A stretch of DNA of 64,000 nucleotides from contig MU385858.1 in NCBI GenBank assembly GCA_022497145.1, positions 372,001 through 436,000 on the forward strand, written 5' to 3'. The position numbers and the translations under genes are program-made. This DNA is from Rostrohypoxylon terebratum. Taxonomy: Eukaryota; Ascomycota; Sordariomycetes; Xylariales; Hypoxylaceae. The notes under the pieces are model-generated. The model ran no database searches. It was not told the DNA's origin and saw only the letters and a list, made by a program, of their open reading frames with translations. This document shows positions 34,105-45,010 of the stretch, one piece after another. Position 1 is the first letter of the stretch, and every line of letters starts with the position of its first letter.

Positions 34105-35868
34105 TTAGCTCCTCTTGTGCCTGTGAGTCCTGGTCATGCCGAATCCCCAGCCATCTATCCCGCACACATATTCGTTAGCAACGACCGAATAAGTTTACCA
34201 AAAAAAAACAGGCATTATAGACATTGCTCATGAGAAGGGGTGATCACTCACATTGGCTCGGAACGTGGATATCCAGCTCCAGCTCATCCGCCCAGTGCCA
34301 CACCAAGTTCGGATCCTTCAAGAATGCGCGGCCGACGATAATGGCATCGGCGCTCTTCGCGTCTAGGATCCCCTGCGCTTGCTTGCCAGACGTGATCTCG
34401 CCTACCGCTCCAACAAGCGTGCCGGTGCCGGCCACGGCTTTCTTGATGGCCTCCGCGTACGGGACCTGGTACCCCGGCCTCGCGGATATCTTCTGGCGCG
34501 CGTCGGTGCCGCCCGCGGACACGTCGAGGAAGTTGACCCCGCGCGTGGCGAGGATCTTGGATAGAGCGACGGCGTCGTCGATGGTCCATTGCGGGAGGCT
34601 GGGGTCGTGCTCTAGGTAGTCCGTTGCTGGGATGCGGACGAGGATCGGGAAGCCGGAGGGAACCTCGGCTTTGAGCAGGTCGACGGCTTCGAGGTACAGG
34701 CGGATGCGGTTCTCGAAGGAACCGCCGTATTCGTCGGTCCGCTTGTTGGAGGCGGGGGAGAGGAACTCGTTGAGGAAGTAGCCGTCTGTGGGTTAGGTTA
34801 GGGTCAGGGGTGCTGTGCTCATGATGCATGTTCTAGAAGGGGATGTTGATTGCGTACATACGGGATCCATGAACTTCGATGGCCTGTGTTATGTTAGAAT
34901 ATCTATCAATTAACTCTTCGGGAATAGAGCAGGCGACTCACGTCCACACCGGCTTTCAGCGCGCGCCGGATCGCGGCAACCCAGTTCTTTTTGAACCTCT
35001 CGATGTCCTCTTTGGTCGCCTCCTTTGGAACAACAGTCTGAGCGCTATAAGGCTCAGAGGTTGGCGCGATGACATCCTGTGGCCACCCTTCGGACTATAT
35101 TGCACATCAGCTTGGTTGAACAGTGATAGGTCCTAGGGAGACAGGTCTTGGCTCACGTTTTCACGAGCCGCGGCTTTGCGATCGACCCACGGGGCAACCG
35201 TGCTTGCTTTACGTCCAGCATGGGCTAGTTGCACGCCGATTTTGACGCCTTGGCTGTGCACAAAATCGACGATCTTCTTTAGCGGCTCGATCTGCCCGTC
35301 CTCCCAGAGACCGAGGTCCTGTGGCGAAATACGCCCTTCAGGCGCGACAGCAGTAGCTTCGGTCAGGATCAAACCTGGTCCCCGAGCTGCAAAACTCCCA
35401 AGGTGGGCTACAATGATAAATCTCAATTATCATATTGCAGAGAGATCTCTTATGTAAATGGAGGAAAAGGGGAAATCTCGGGGCCCCTTACCATGGTGCC
35501 ACATGGTCATATACCCATCTTTTGCGGAATATCTATAGAGCATGGTCAAATTGGGCTAAAATATAGTAGAGACAGTAGGTTCTCACTGGCACATAGGTGA
35601 GACAATAATCCGGTTATGAAGCACGGTCTCGTTGATCTTTAGGGGAGAGAATAACGAGCCTTCGGGTTGAACGTCCCACGGGATCCCCGCCGGAGGATCT
35701 TGAATTGGTGTATAGAACGGGACCTTTTTGAATTGTAAGTAAGTCTCTCGAGATGTCTAGTATCGCGATCTTTACATTTGGAGCGCCATAATTGATCAAG
35801 TTTCTCTCGGTTGAGCACGGCTCACCCGATACGGGAGCTTGATCGGCTTGAACTACTAATTTGGTCAT
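34105..35868 (-). CDS. NADPH dehydrogenase, Old Yellow Enzyme family, YqjM-like (about 407 aa)
   Basis: FMN ene-reductase that reduces activated C=C bonds with NAD(P)H. Eight exons: 35868-35833 (uncertain), 35723-35587, 35532-35492, 35407-35157, 35094-34942, 34883-34862, 34785-34252 and 34154-34105. The frame closes through all junctions from exon 2 on. Family motifs are SPMCQYSA (Cys and Tyr of the YqjM subclass), GVQLAHAGRKAS (substrate His and FMN contacts), AIEVHGSHGYFLNEFLSP, NKRTDEYGGSFENR, and the FMN-phosphate region VGAVGEITSG and IIVGRAFLKDPN. The last exon supplies QYGWGF. Exon 1 is ambiguous: a consensus GTGAGC donor at 35825 is out of phase with the best acceptor, so a weaker GTATCG donor at 35832 was used. 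The 22-base sixth exon is notable. Its physiological substrate is unknown. Confidence 0.88.
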
Positions 35869-36680
35869 ATTTAGTGATGAGAAAACCAAGAAATTATTAA
35901 GGTAGAGCACACTTAATCGAAACGTGAACAGATATCTCAGAGGTGGTTCATATATAGGTACTCGACATATACCTCATACTAGCTCACCTACCTACCTGAT
36001 TAGCTCTGACAACGCATCTTTTACGCGACAGCCTCTGATATTCACCCGCTATTTGCGGCATATACATTATCAAATTGAATTCCTGAAGACCTTGGCGAAG
36101 GTCTATAGTCCAATTAGCAAGCTTCAAGCGTTTATCGTTGTGACTTTAAGTAGGCTGTCCCTTAGTAATACCCATACATGATCCCCTCGTGCGACGTGAC
36201 TTGGGCATTGCATATCAATCTCCCAATGATTGAAGTTGGGAAATTTTGCTAAACTTAGTTAGGAATCATTTCACGAGAAGTTGAGGTGATGTTTGAAGAA
36301 AAGGCCTCCCAGGATATATAATGGCACATCCATTACAGTGTAAGCAATTAATGACTGTTGATTACCTACCTAGGACCTAGGTATCCTCCTTAAAAGGGGT
36401 ATTCGGCTTCCCGAGACATGCGTCACGGATCCCCACTCTACCTAGATACGATTCGACCAATCTCATCTTATTCGATATGTACCTATAATATGGGTTTTGC
36501 TTTTTCATTCCACGATATATAACGGAAAATAATGAAAGTACCTACCTAAGCAACAAGAACTATAACCTCCAACCATATTCCCTCGTCTACCTTGGTATGA
36601 AGCCCTCTTGACCTCTTTAACGTGACTCACCATCAACAAACACTCCGAGTATTTCAGCTTAGATCTCCAAGGCTACTTTC
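35869..36680. other. Intergenic region
   Basis: OYE upstream sequence and 3' flank of the HET gene. A TACCTACCTAGGACCTAGGTA cluster lies near 36363-36385. No gene was seen. Confidence 0.55.
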
Positions 36681-39017
36681 TCAGACTACGTTTACAGTGT
36701 GAACTAGATCAGCTATCCTATGATCGTCTAGATGTTTCTCCATCTCAAATTTACCCACCCTAGATAATCCAAGCCGGGTAACCAAGCGATCACGAAACGG
36801 TACATCAAAACCATAACGCGTACGCCACATTCCCATTCGAACGTGTTTTACCTCCGTCTCCCCAGAGCCATGCGATTCCCTCAGTATTATGCCCACCTGC
36901 TCTTCGTAAAGTTCGCAACGAACAACTAGAAACAAAAGGTCGGAATCGCGCTCTTTTTTCAAGGCAGATAACTTTTCGGGCATCGTGTCAATCAAACCCA
37001 AGAACTCGTCCCAGCACGCTTCGACGTCCATAGCATCTGACGATGACCAAGGCTCCCACCCCGAAGCTCTCGTCTTATTAATTAACTGGACACGAACGCG
37101 ATGAGAGCCATTATCAATTCCACGGCTTTCAGTGTGCGGGATAATGTGGCCCCACAGAGCGACGCCGCGCAAAACGAGCTCCTGTTCCGTAGATTCTTTC
37201 CGGACTTCTATCCAAGGTGTATGGCCGCCCCTGGGAGTATTGCTGTATGCGGCGTCGTACTCCACCCGCCCATCAATATTAGCCCAAGACCACGTTGGGA
37301 TGTTAAAGTCGGGAATCGCGAGTCGAAAACTGCTTTCGATCCAATAATAAGGCAATTTCCAACATAACTGTTTCCATAAATCATTTCTCCATAGCCCAGA
37401 CATGTATTTATCGCTGGTGATGTTTTGCACTTCACTTGCCAGGCCAGAGAGAGCCACCAGTTTATCTGACTTTTGCGTCAGATCACAGCTTGAATAATCA
37501 TCCACTAGTTTGGCCCAAGTTTCTTGCATAGTCTTCCAACCCTGCTCAGAGGGCAGGTGGCGTTTTGAGTGCAGGAGAAAGCCAGTGGGATGCTCCTCAT
37601 TCGCTATGAGCTCGCAGCACTCCCAATGGGTCTGGCGTTTGGCAAAGCTCAGCTGTCTCCTCGCTAGGTACCTTTCCTGGACTACCCAGCCACGTTTATT
37701 TAGGGGAGCTTCTTCTACTTCTTCGATAAATGCAAACTCGTGCTCTCCAATCTGATACGCAGTTCGAGCTGACGACCCGGGTTCAGGACGACCAATAAAC
37801 ACGAAATTGGGCGTTCTTGCGACCGGATCACTGTTACTAAAACACCCTTCAGTGCTGTCTGTAGCCCAAGACGCAGCAATGTTGCATTCAGCATGACTGT
37901 AAACCTTTCCCATCAATGCGGATTCCTTTCTCCAATCCTCGACTGCTTCATAATTATCACTATCATTTTGGTCATCTTCATCCTTCTGGATTATGCAGAG
38001 GGAATCGATCCAGATATGAGAAAAACCTAGAGATTTCGTAACAGCTAATGCATCCCGGTAGGTCTTCGGCAACCTAGAAACCGGTGAAGGCTGTTGAAAT
38101 TCGAGGATGTTGCTTTTCTTCAGTTTTATGGGGTGTGACGAACCCCAACGGTGGCTTAACGTAAGATAAGGGACAGCGGCAGTGGAATCGCAGTCCAATT
38201 TCCAAGCTGACACTTTCCCTTCATCGTCATGAAGTAATCGGATGAGTCTTGTAGGCCGAAATTTCTGTGGCTGCCCACCCACGGCCTCACGAACTCGGCA
38301 TTCGCTATGATACCTCGAACATGTGGTGAACCAGTAATTCCATAGTTCGGTTGTATCGCCTGTTGAAGCACGCCGAACATCGAGATTAAGACGTTCAATA
38401 GTCTGGGGTATATCCGTATCGGCAGAACGTAGTTTTAGCCTACTTATCATCTTATTCTTGCATTCAATAGACAAATGGTATTCTCCCGCCGTATGCATAT
38501 GAACCTTGACCAACATCCCAGAATTCCCTTCGGCCCAGTCTTTCAGTTTCATGGAATAATGTCCTTCTGAAATATTAAATCTAGGGGCCAGCGATAATAG
38601 ATACTGGATTATCCAGATGATTGCTCGAGAAGCGGCCCTGGTTATGGTATATTCGCCAAAGTAGAGCGATTTAGAGTCAATATGACCGCCATGGCTGCCC
38701 GAGTGAAGCTTTGCACGCTCAGCAAACTTGCTGTAAAAATCTTTAAGGCTAGAGGGGATCGATTGTTGTGGATCATATAAGAAAGTGGGAGGCCAATCGT
38801 ATGACCATGGACTACCAATGGACGGCGGCTCGTCCTGCAAGAGGCTCGCCCAAGTCCATCGACAGACGAAACAGCCGCCTATGATTGACTGATAGAAACT
38901 GCGAAGCGAAAAATGGTGAGGCGAAGGATAGGAGACTAATGAAAAAGAGCTGAGTTCCCGTTTAAGATCCCAGTCGAATGGAGCCCGGATGGCTCTCTGG
39001 CATGTCTGACAGAGCAT
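36681..39017 (-). CDS. HET-domain protein (778 aa)
   Basis: Heterokaryon-incompatibility family; in fungi such proteins can trigger regulated cell death upon non-self recognition, but most members are uncharacterised. ATG 39017 (MLCQTCQRAIRAP) is the first Met and a usual HET-protein beginning; the frame continues upstream only to a TTG. An N-terminal CxxC pair and CFVCRWTW precede the HET domain (about 290-470). The domain has YLTLSHRWGS, LPKTYRDALAVTKSLG, HIWIDSLCIIQKD, and then LNKRGWVVQERYLARRQL, all standard motifs. The C-terminal third is variable and ends without repeats (no WD40, ANK or NACHT). It is a single exon. No paired partner gene (for example a SNARE or patatin-NLR) lies directly next to it. 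Confidence 0.9.
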   Translation of the reverse strand: MLCQTCQRAIRAPFDWDLKRELSSFSLVSYPSPHHFSLRSFYQSIIGGCFVCRWTWASLLQDEPPSIGSPWSYDWPPTFLYDPQQSIPSSLKDFYSKFAERAKLHSGSHGGHIDSKSLYFGEYTITRAASRAIIWIIQYLLSLAPRFNISEGHYSMKLKDWAEGNSGMLVKVHMHTAGEYHLSIECKNKMISRLKLRSADTDIPQTIERLNLDVRRASTGDTTELWNYWFTTCSRYHSECRVREAVGGQPQKFRPTRLIRLLHDDEGKVSAWKLDCDSTAAVPYLTLSHRWGSSHPIKLKKSNILEFQQPSPVSRLPKTYRDALAVTKSLGFSHIWIDSLCIIQKDEDDQNDSDNYEAVEDWRKESALMGKVYSHAECNIAASWATDSTEGCFSNSDPVARTPNFVFIGRPEPGSSARTAYQIGEHEFAFIEEVEEAPLNKRGWVVQERYLARRQLSFAKRQTHWECCELIANEEHPTGFLLHSKRHLPSEQGWKTMQETWAKLVDDYSSCDLTQKSDKLVALSGLASEVQNITSDKYMSGLWRNDLWKQLCWKLPYYWIESSFRLAIPDFNIPTWSWANIDGRVEYDAAYSNTPRGGHTPWIEVRKESTEQELVLRGVALWGHIIPHTESRGIDNGSHRVRVQLINKTRASGWEPWSSSDAMDVEACWDEFLGLIDTMPEKLSALKKERDSDLLFLVVRCELYEEQVGIILRESHGSGETEVKHVRMGMWRTRYGFDVPFRDRLVTRLGLSRVGKFEMEKHLDDHRIADLVHTVNVV

Positions 39018-40185
39018 GACGACGGGCTGTACATAGGGTCCGTCAGAAGTAGGCACAACAACAAATGCATAAAAAATTCGGGCTTGTATGTTTGAGCATT
39101 CAATACTATAGTTCCCTAAACATCCATGGATGTATATCAACAGGGGCTGTGGTACAATGATGAATAGGAAGGCTATGATTGTTCAGGCCGTAAAATCTTC
39201 ACATTGCGGGTCCTAGGACTATTAAGGACTAAGGTGCCTCATAACATTGGAGCGCCAACGAATCAAATTCTTGGCATCTTGATTCTATTCATTCTATTAT
39301 TCGTCAGGTTACGTCTCTTAGACTTATGAGCTTGACTGAAGTCAATTCAAACGATTTGGTTGAGTTTCCTCTTGAGTTCGTGTAAATCATTGTAGAACTG
39401 AGGTTACTTCAAATTGTAGTGCAGTGGTGGTGGCAGTTATGTCTCTAATCAAAGATGATCAGGAGCAGCAGGAGGTAGGTAGATACCTACCTAGTAGCCA
39501 AGACTCCAAGCAAGTTGGTGACATGTAGACCAGGACTTCGTAAAGCGACTCTGAACTACTACTCTAGTAATACCGTACCCTTAAACCCAGTGACAATGTG
39601 CAATGCGGAAGAGCGATTTCTAATGTCCTCTAAATAAAGAATCCTTACCCCTAAAATTTGTAAGCCTGAGCGCTATGCAAGATGACTCAGTGCCCGGGCA
39701 CTCCCGAGCACGACCTGTGACCCAGCCACCAGGATCCCACGGATCTCACTACAACATTAGAGGTTTAGATTTCTTGGCCGTCTTCCGGTAGAGGAATCGG
39801 ATTTCCAGCTCGAGATCTATCCGTTCCTTGTGGTCCCCTCCCCGGTGCCCTAATTTGCGTACCATCTTTTCACTCGCGCGGCGTCCCGGAGCGAAGTGCA
39901 AGTAATCTCCGGAATAGGCAAGCTGAATGAGGCTTTTTCTCAAATTCTACTTGTCACCTCAAATCATCCATGTGTTCTGCATCGGAACCGGGTGAAATAG
40001 TCGAACGGTCACATTCGGGATAGAGACTCGCGCCGCGACCATGATTGAATATGAATATAAATACTCTTGCTCCATGTGCTATGAACTCCGTGTAATACAT
40101 TCAACCTGTGTCAATTGATTCGTACCTAATAGTTGTTATTACATCGAGACGAGACCATATCCGTGAAAGTTATCCATCACCTACT
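39018..40185. other. Divergent upstream region
   Basis: Between the HET gene (minus) and the alpha/beta hydrolase (plus). A TAGGTAGGTAGATACCTACCTAG palindrome-like cluster is near 39473-39494. TATAAATAC near 40055 is a possible TATA box for the hydrolase. No gene was seen. Confidence 0.5.
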
Positions 40186-41023
40186 ATGGCATCCCCAAAA
40201 CCCGTCATCGTCATAATCCACGGCGCCTTCTTTTCGCCAATGCATTATCGGGGACTAATTGACCCTCTACGGGCCCAAGGATATGTCGTCATAAGTCCGC
40301 CAATGCCTACAACAGGACTTGACGACATTGTAGCAGGCAAGACTTACGTCGATGACGTGAAGCGTCTTCAGGAGTTCCTTATTCCGTACCTGGATGAGGG
40401 TAGGGAAGCCGTAGTGCTGGGACATAGTCAAGGTGGAATCGCCGCTAGCGCTTTGACCGAGGGACAGACAGTCGGAGATCGTAAAGCTAAGGGGCTGAAG
40501 GGAGGTATCAAAGCAGTCATATACCTTACTGCTCTCGCCATTCCCGTAAAAGGAGCTACCTTAATGGGTCTATTGGGTGGTACGCCGCCTCCAATTTATC
40601 GAGCCGAGGTACGTTGTGTAGCTTCGTCATCCTATACTTTTACTCTACCCGCTTAGTACTAACGTTTTTTTTTCTTACAAAAAGGGGCCTTTCTACGTCC
40701 TTACCGAGTTAGCCCTCTCGCCACAGAGCGGAGACTTGAGAATACCGGAAGACGTACAACTAGGTCTATCGAAGAGTTTGGTGCACCAGAGCAAAGCGAG
40801 TCTTGAAGCTCCGGTGCAGTTTACTGCCGTAGACGTCACTGTCCCAAAGACATATATCATCTGTTCTGAGGATCCATCACTACCTCCCACCCTCCAGGAG
40901 ACTATGGCCCAAGCAGCTGGCTGCAAGGTTGTTAAGATTGAAGCTGGTCACTTCCCATTCCTGGAGAGCGCCGAGAAGGCAAAGGAGGTCATCGATGTCA
41001 TCGTGGAGGTTGCCGGGCACTGA
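40186..41023 (+). CDS. Alpha/beta hydrolase fold protein (253 aa, two exons)
   Basis: Exons are 40186-40608 and 40685-41023, with a 76-base intron (GTACGT to AAAAAG, phase 0). ATG 40186 (MASPKPVIVIIHG) puts the first beta strand and the HG oxyanion motif at the usual place; the frame also runs upstream from ATG 40108. The nucleophile elbow is GHSQGG (Ser about 89). The late His of the triad is in GHFPFLESAEKAKEV (about 230). A cap-like insert lies between. Size and layout resemble the small fungal and plant esterase/hydroxynitrile-lyase-like family (AB hydrolase type 6). No signal peptide is present, so it is probably cytosolic. The substrate cannot be predicted. Confidence 0.85.
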
Positions 41024-41618
41024 TATGCGTAGTGATCCTATACATCCTATACATGCACAGCAGATTAGGCAGAACCATCTCAGCTCAACCTTTTGTATGA
41101 TATCTGTATATTAGGCGTCCGTCGTCTAATATCATTTCTGTTGATGAGCCTCAAATATGGCAGAATCTCACAATTTTGTTTTTCAGATGTCTTATCGACA
41201 TCACCTAGGCTCTCATGTTCCATTCTGAATATTGACTTTTAGTTGCCTTGGATTCTTGTGTTGCTTTGTCAGCATTGACTTATTGAGTGAGCCCTAAATC
41301 TCAAGGGGGTCTCATTAGGGGGTATCACAGGATGTTGTATTGTGCGATACAGTCTCACTGTCAGGACAGGTATGTACAATACTGCTCAGCATGTGATGCA
41401 GTACGATTTGTTACAACATTCAAAACCTTAATATGACTAGCAAAGACAAAAATTGATTAAAAACAACAACAAGCAGTGAAGATGGTTATGATCCATCTCA
41501 TGCTTGTATGATGCGACGATCTGTACTCGGCAACCAGAACATATTTTTACAGCCGTTTTCCCTTCTGACATAACTCCTTGAACGCCCATCGTCGCATATA
41601 TGCTACGGCGATCATGCT
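41024..41618. other. Convergent spacer
   Basis: 3' flanks of the alpha/beta hydrolase and SEC62. No gene, repeat or RNA was seen. Confidence 0.55.
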
Positions 41619-42943
41619 TCATTCATCGTCGGCAAGCTCCTCAACTCTCGGAGCTATGTAAGCTCGCTGCTGCGGAGCGGTCTGAACTTGAGTAGTCGTC
41701 GCGGTGGTGGTAGCGGTCGCTGGAGGAGGATGGCCCGTGTGGCTTGCAAGCTGAGCGGCGGATTCAGCATTGACCGAGTGGGAACTCTTCTTCTTCTTCT
41801 TCTTGGGCTTCGTCGTCTAATAATTGTTAGCAAGCGCATTTCTGCGTGACGATGAACTAATAACTCACCTCATGCCAAGCCCAAACCGGGCGGAAACTGT
41901 CCATGAAAGAGACGTCTTCCCAAAGGTTGGGGTAAAGCCATAGACCGGGGGGCACGACAAAATAGGTGATACAGAACAGGATGACACGGAAGATGGCCAT
42001 GAGGAAGAATAGACCAAGAAGCATCAAGAAACCCCAGCTAAGGTAGTAGACACCCTGTCGCAGAACAAGCGGCCATAGCGGATATAAGACGACGATGAAG
42101 ATGAGAACCAATGCGAGGGCTGCATAAACCTTGCGCATAATCTGGCTACCCTCGTACAACCAGACATAGTACATGTCATCACCAGCGTCTTGTTGCTGCT
42201 CGACCCTGACGGTCCAGAGTCCCTTGATTCGCTTTCCTTTCTTGGGTGGGTGGTCGTGCCCTGCATGAGGGTCTACTTTGGTGACACGTAAGGCTAACAT
42301 TGACATAGGGAGTAACTTAAAGGTGTTCTCAAGAGAGGCGCGGTCAGTAATCTCGGGAAGCCCTGGGTTCTTAGCTCGGAGCTTTTCATAGGCAGGCGAT
42401 TGGAGAGCTCGAAGTGCTCGCTTGACTAGTAGACAATCGCGTGAGTCAAACAGCCTTTAAAATGAAGTACATGGTTGACCACCAGGTAATCAACATCAAC
42501 AACAACTTACCTCTGAACATATCCTTGCGTTCTCCATTAATAATGCAAGTACGTGGCTTCAAGGGCTGACCTCTCAAGAAGTTTGCGAGCACGATAGCTA
42601 AGGGGTTGGGGGGACCGGGACGGATAGGCTGAGGTTGACCTTGGGCTCCCGGAGGAGGACCTGGGCGCGGCTGTCCTTGAGGCCCTTGTTGTCCTCCTTG
42701 CTGCCCTTGGCCACCTTGCTGTTGCTGCTGTTGCTGCTGCTGCGCCATTCTTTGAGCTTGCTGCAACTGCGCGAGACGTTGTGCTTTGATATGCTCAACG
42801 AATTGAGGAACGGTCATGCCATGTTTCTGAGCTTCGGCGGCGATCTGTTGTTGCATCGCGGCAATTTGCTGAGGTGACGGCATCTGGCCTCCAGGGCCCA
42901 CTGGTATTGGGATAGCTCCCGGAGGAGGAGTGGGAGCTTGCAT
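41619..42943 (-). CDS. SEC62: Translocation protein Sec62 (395 aa, three exons)
   Basis: ER membrane subunit of the Sec62/Sec63 complex for post-translational protein translocation. Exons are 42943-42511, 42425-41869 and 41816-41619, with GTAAGT and GTGAGT donors. The N-terminus is rich in Pro, Gly and Gln with a poly-Gln run coded near 42720-42745. The conserved cytosolic Sec62 region follows (ANFLRG, CIINGERKDMFR, RALRALQSPAYEKL, then NTFKLLPMSMLALRV). Two membrane helices are visible (about 235-290: ALALVLIFIVVLYPLWPLV and YLSWGFLMLLGLFFLMAIF). GLWLYPNLWEDVSFMDSF precedes a Lys-rich tail (KPKKKKKK) that could bind Sec63 or the ribosome. The end ELADDE is acidic. Confidence 0.93.
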
Positions 42944-43385
42944 GGTAATTGAGAATCACGCGTCTTTCCGATTGATGGTTCACAATTTACAAGAATGATG
43001 TGAAGGTGAGGAAAGAGGAAAGAAAGAGAAGAGGGAAAAAAAAGTAAATAACTTAAAGTTGAGAAAGTGGAAAGGGACGATGGAGTCTAGTCAAGTCCTT
43101 TCCAAATGGATAATTTTGGACTGACGCAAATCGAACAACCTGTCATTCTCAGCCTTACCTAAGGAAAATTTAGCGCTAGCGTAGGTACTTCCTTTGAGCT
43201 ATTCCTTCTACGTTCAAGTACGTTGTAAGCTCCTACCATTGACAGTGCTATTATTCCATGGATTAACCGGTAGTTGGTTCCCATATCGATAACAAATAGG
43301 TCCACTTCGCAGGTGTGTTACCTAAGCCACCTGCAGAACCTTGAAATTTAAGATTCGGGATTCATTCAATCAATTCGTAAACGGG

Positions 43386-43421
43386 GGAAGGTGAAGGGGA
43401 AGGTGAAGGGGAAGGGGAAGG
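43386..43421. repeat. Polypurine GAAGGT/GAAGGG tandem tract
   Basis: A nearly pure purine strand of about 36 bases with hexamer periodicity and internal mirror symmetry, upstream of SEC62. Such tracts can form triplex DNA, though that is not shown here. Confidence 0.75.
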
Positions 43422-43891
43422 CCTCTAACAATCCAATTGGACCTGACCTTAAACTTATTTCAGCCTTACCTTCTACCTTCTAGAAATAGCTGACCGAGCT
43501 ATTAGATCTTTGTCAGATCCATCAACTCATCAACTCATTTCTGGAGATCTGAAGAACGGAGATTTCTCTTGACCGACGATGTTGCCACACCTTTTTATAA
43601 TCAGTCAACGATGTTGGATGTTGGCTGTTGGATGACGGATGACAGCGCTCTTATGTTTTTATTATGATTTTTACGCCTCCTTACTTCGTTGTCTTCGTCC
43701 ACATGATGCTTCGGTTCTAAAACAAACCAATGCGCTTACGACGACATGTTACCTCGACGCGTGAAGCAGACACCTCAAAAGAAAAATAAATAACGTATAG
43801 GTAAGAATAGAAACTTGACGTGAAACAGATGGGACAATCAACAAACAACACGTTCAACCTTGCGACCTTGAAGAAGAGTTGGCAGAACTTA

Positions 43892-43921
43892 CATCGCATG
43901 CATCGCATCGCATCGCATCGC
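43892..43921. repeat. CATCG pentanucleotide microsatellite
   Basis: About five copies of CATCG, the first interrupted by GCATG. Confidence 0.85.
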
Positions 43922-44995
43922 ACTGCAGAGGGCAGAGACGGAGGACAGAGAGGACAGAGAGGACTTAGAGACTAGGGGACAGAACTAACAAAAGCCACCT
44001 TGAACCATTTTGAGCCACCTACTTCACTCCATCTGCGGATATCCGTTCAACCCTATCCATCTTTTGACACTTTTGACTCTCTGGCTTCTGACTTCTGCAA
44101 CGTAAAACAAAAAAAAGAACGCGGTCTCCCAAACATGCTACCATGTGGAGACATCTGCTTCACGCAGAAATAATATGTACGCACCTGGTACCGTTTTCCT
44201 TGTCCGACGAACCATAAGGCAGACGCCCATCGTCATCCATTGAAACTCACTCCGTCGGGGATGACGAGAGACATTGCGCTTGCAGGCTTCCCACGCTTTC
44301 CGACTCCAAAAGCCTTAGCTGGTTACACCCAAGGCCAATCTTTGAAGCCCACGAGACACCCCCTCTCGGGATCCTGTGGCAATGTCCCTCCAAAACATTT
44401 GTAAGGGTGGGCGACTGGTGGGCGAGAGGGTGGACTCCATAACTTCCTTCTGGTACATCTAGTACTCTTTCCAGTACTTCTAGTACTTTTTCGTCCTTCT
44501 AGATTGATCACGAAGCAGGGAAAACTAAGACAAAAGACTGGCTGTGCAGATTCGTCCATAATACAACTGAGTGGGGTCCTGCAATCTTGGTGTGTGCCGC
44601 CAACCATTCGACTACTCTCCAGCACCCTGGTTCGTAAGCGCCGACTGGACCACGACTTTTACACTACAGCCTATCAACGTCAACGGGCATCTGCATCCAA
44701 ACCGTTCAACGCTTCCCATCCAGACCCGTCTAAAAATGTGTAGCCCGCGAGACCCAAATAGTCAGCACCCGTTCTCAGCTGTTTAAGTGCTTGAGCCTAA
44801 AAGGTAGAACTCAGGTTGGAAGTATACATAGAAATATACAAGCTAATTTCCCTTCACATCTTTTTTTTTTAATTCATAAACATAAAGGTGTTATGGATCT
44901 CATAACTAGCTGGTGCTCTCCTTTGCTCTTCTAGCTTTCCTAGCTCTCTTATCTCTCTCCAACCGCTGGCCGTTTTTCCTTCCGCCCTGTGCGAT

Positions 44996-45010
44996 ATGAA
45001 GTCACCATGA
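44996..45010 (+). promoter_or_regulatory. Four-codon uORF overlapping the main start (ATGA)
   Basis: ATG at 44996 opens Met-Lys-Ser-Pro and stops at TGA 45008-45010. That TGA overlaps the ATG of the downstream coding region (45007-45009) in an ATGA arrangement. If transcribed, initiation downstream would need leaky scanning or termination-coupled reinitiation. Confidence 0.6.

Larger units (their letters stand above)
42944..45006. other. 2-kb divergent upstream region with simple repeats
   Basis: Between SEC62 (minus) and an unknown gene (plus). It contains a polypurine GAAGGT/GAAGGG tract (43386-43421), a CATCG microsatellite (43892-43921) and GGACAGAGA repeats (43942-43963). Frames at 44323-44786 have no recognised features. 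Confidence 0.55.

Noticed and set aside
26888..39017. Phospholipase plus HET gene as an NLR-type allorecognition pair
   Set aside because: The phospholipase has no NACHT or repeat domain, and four other coding genes separate the two.
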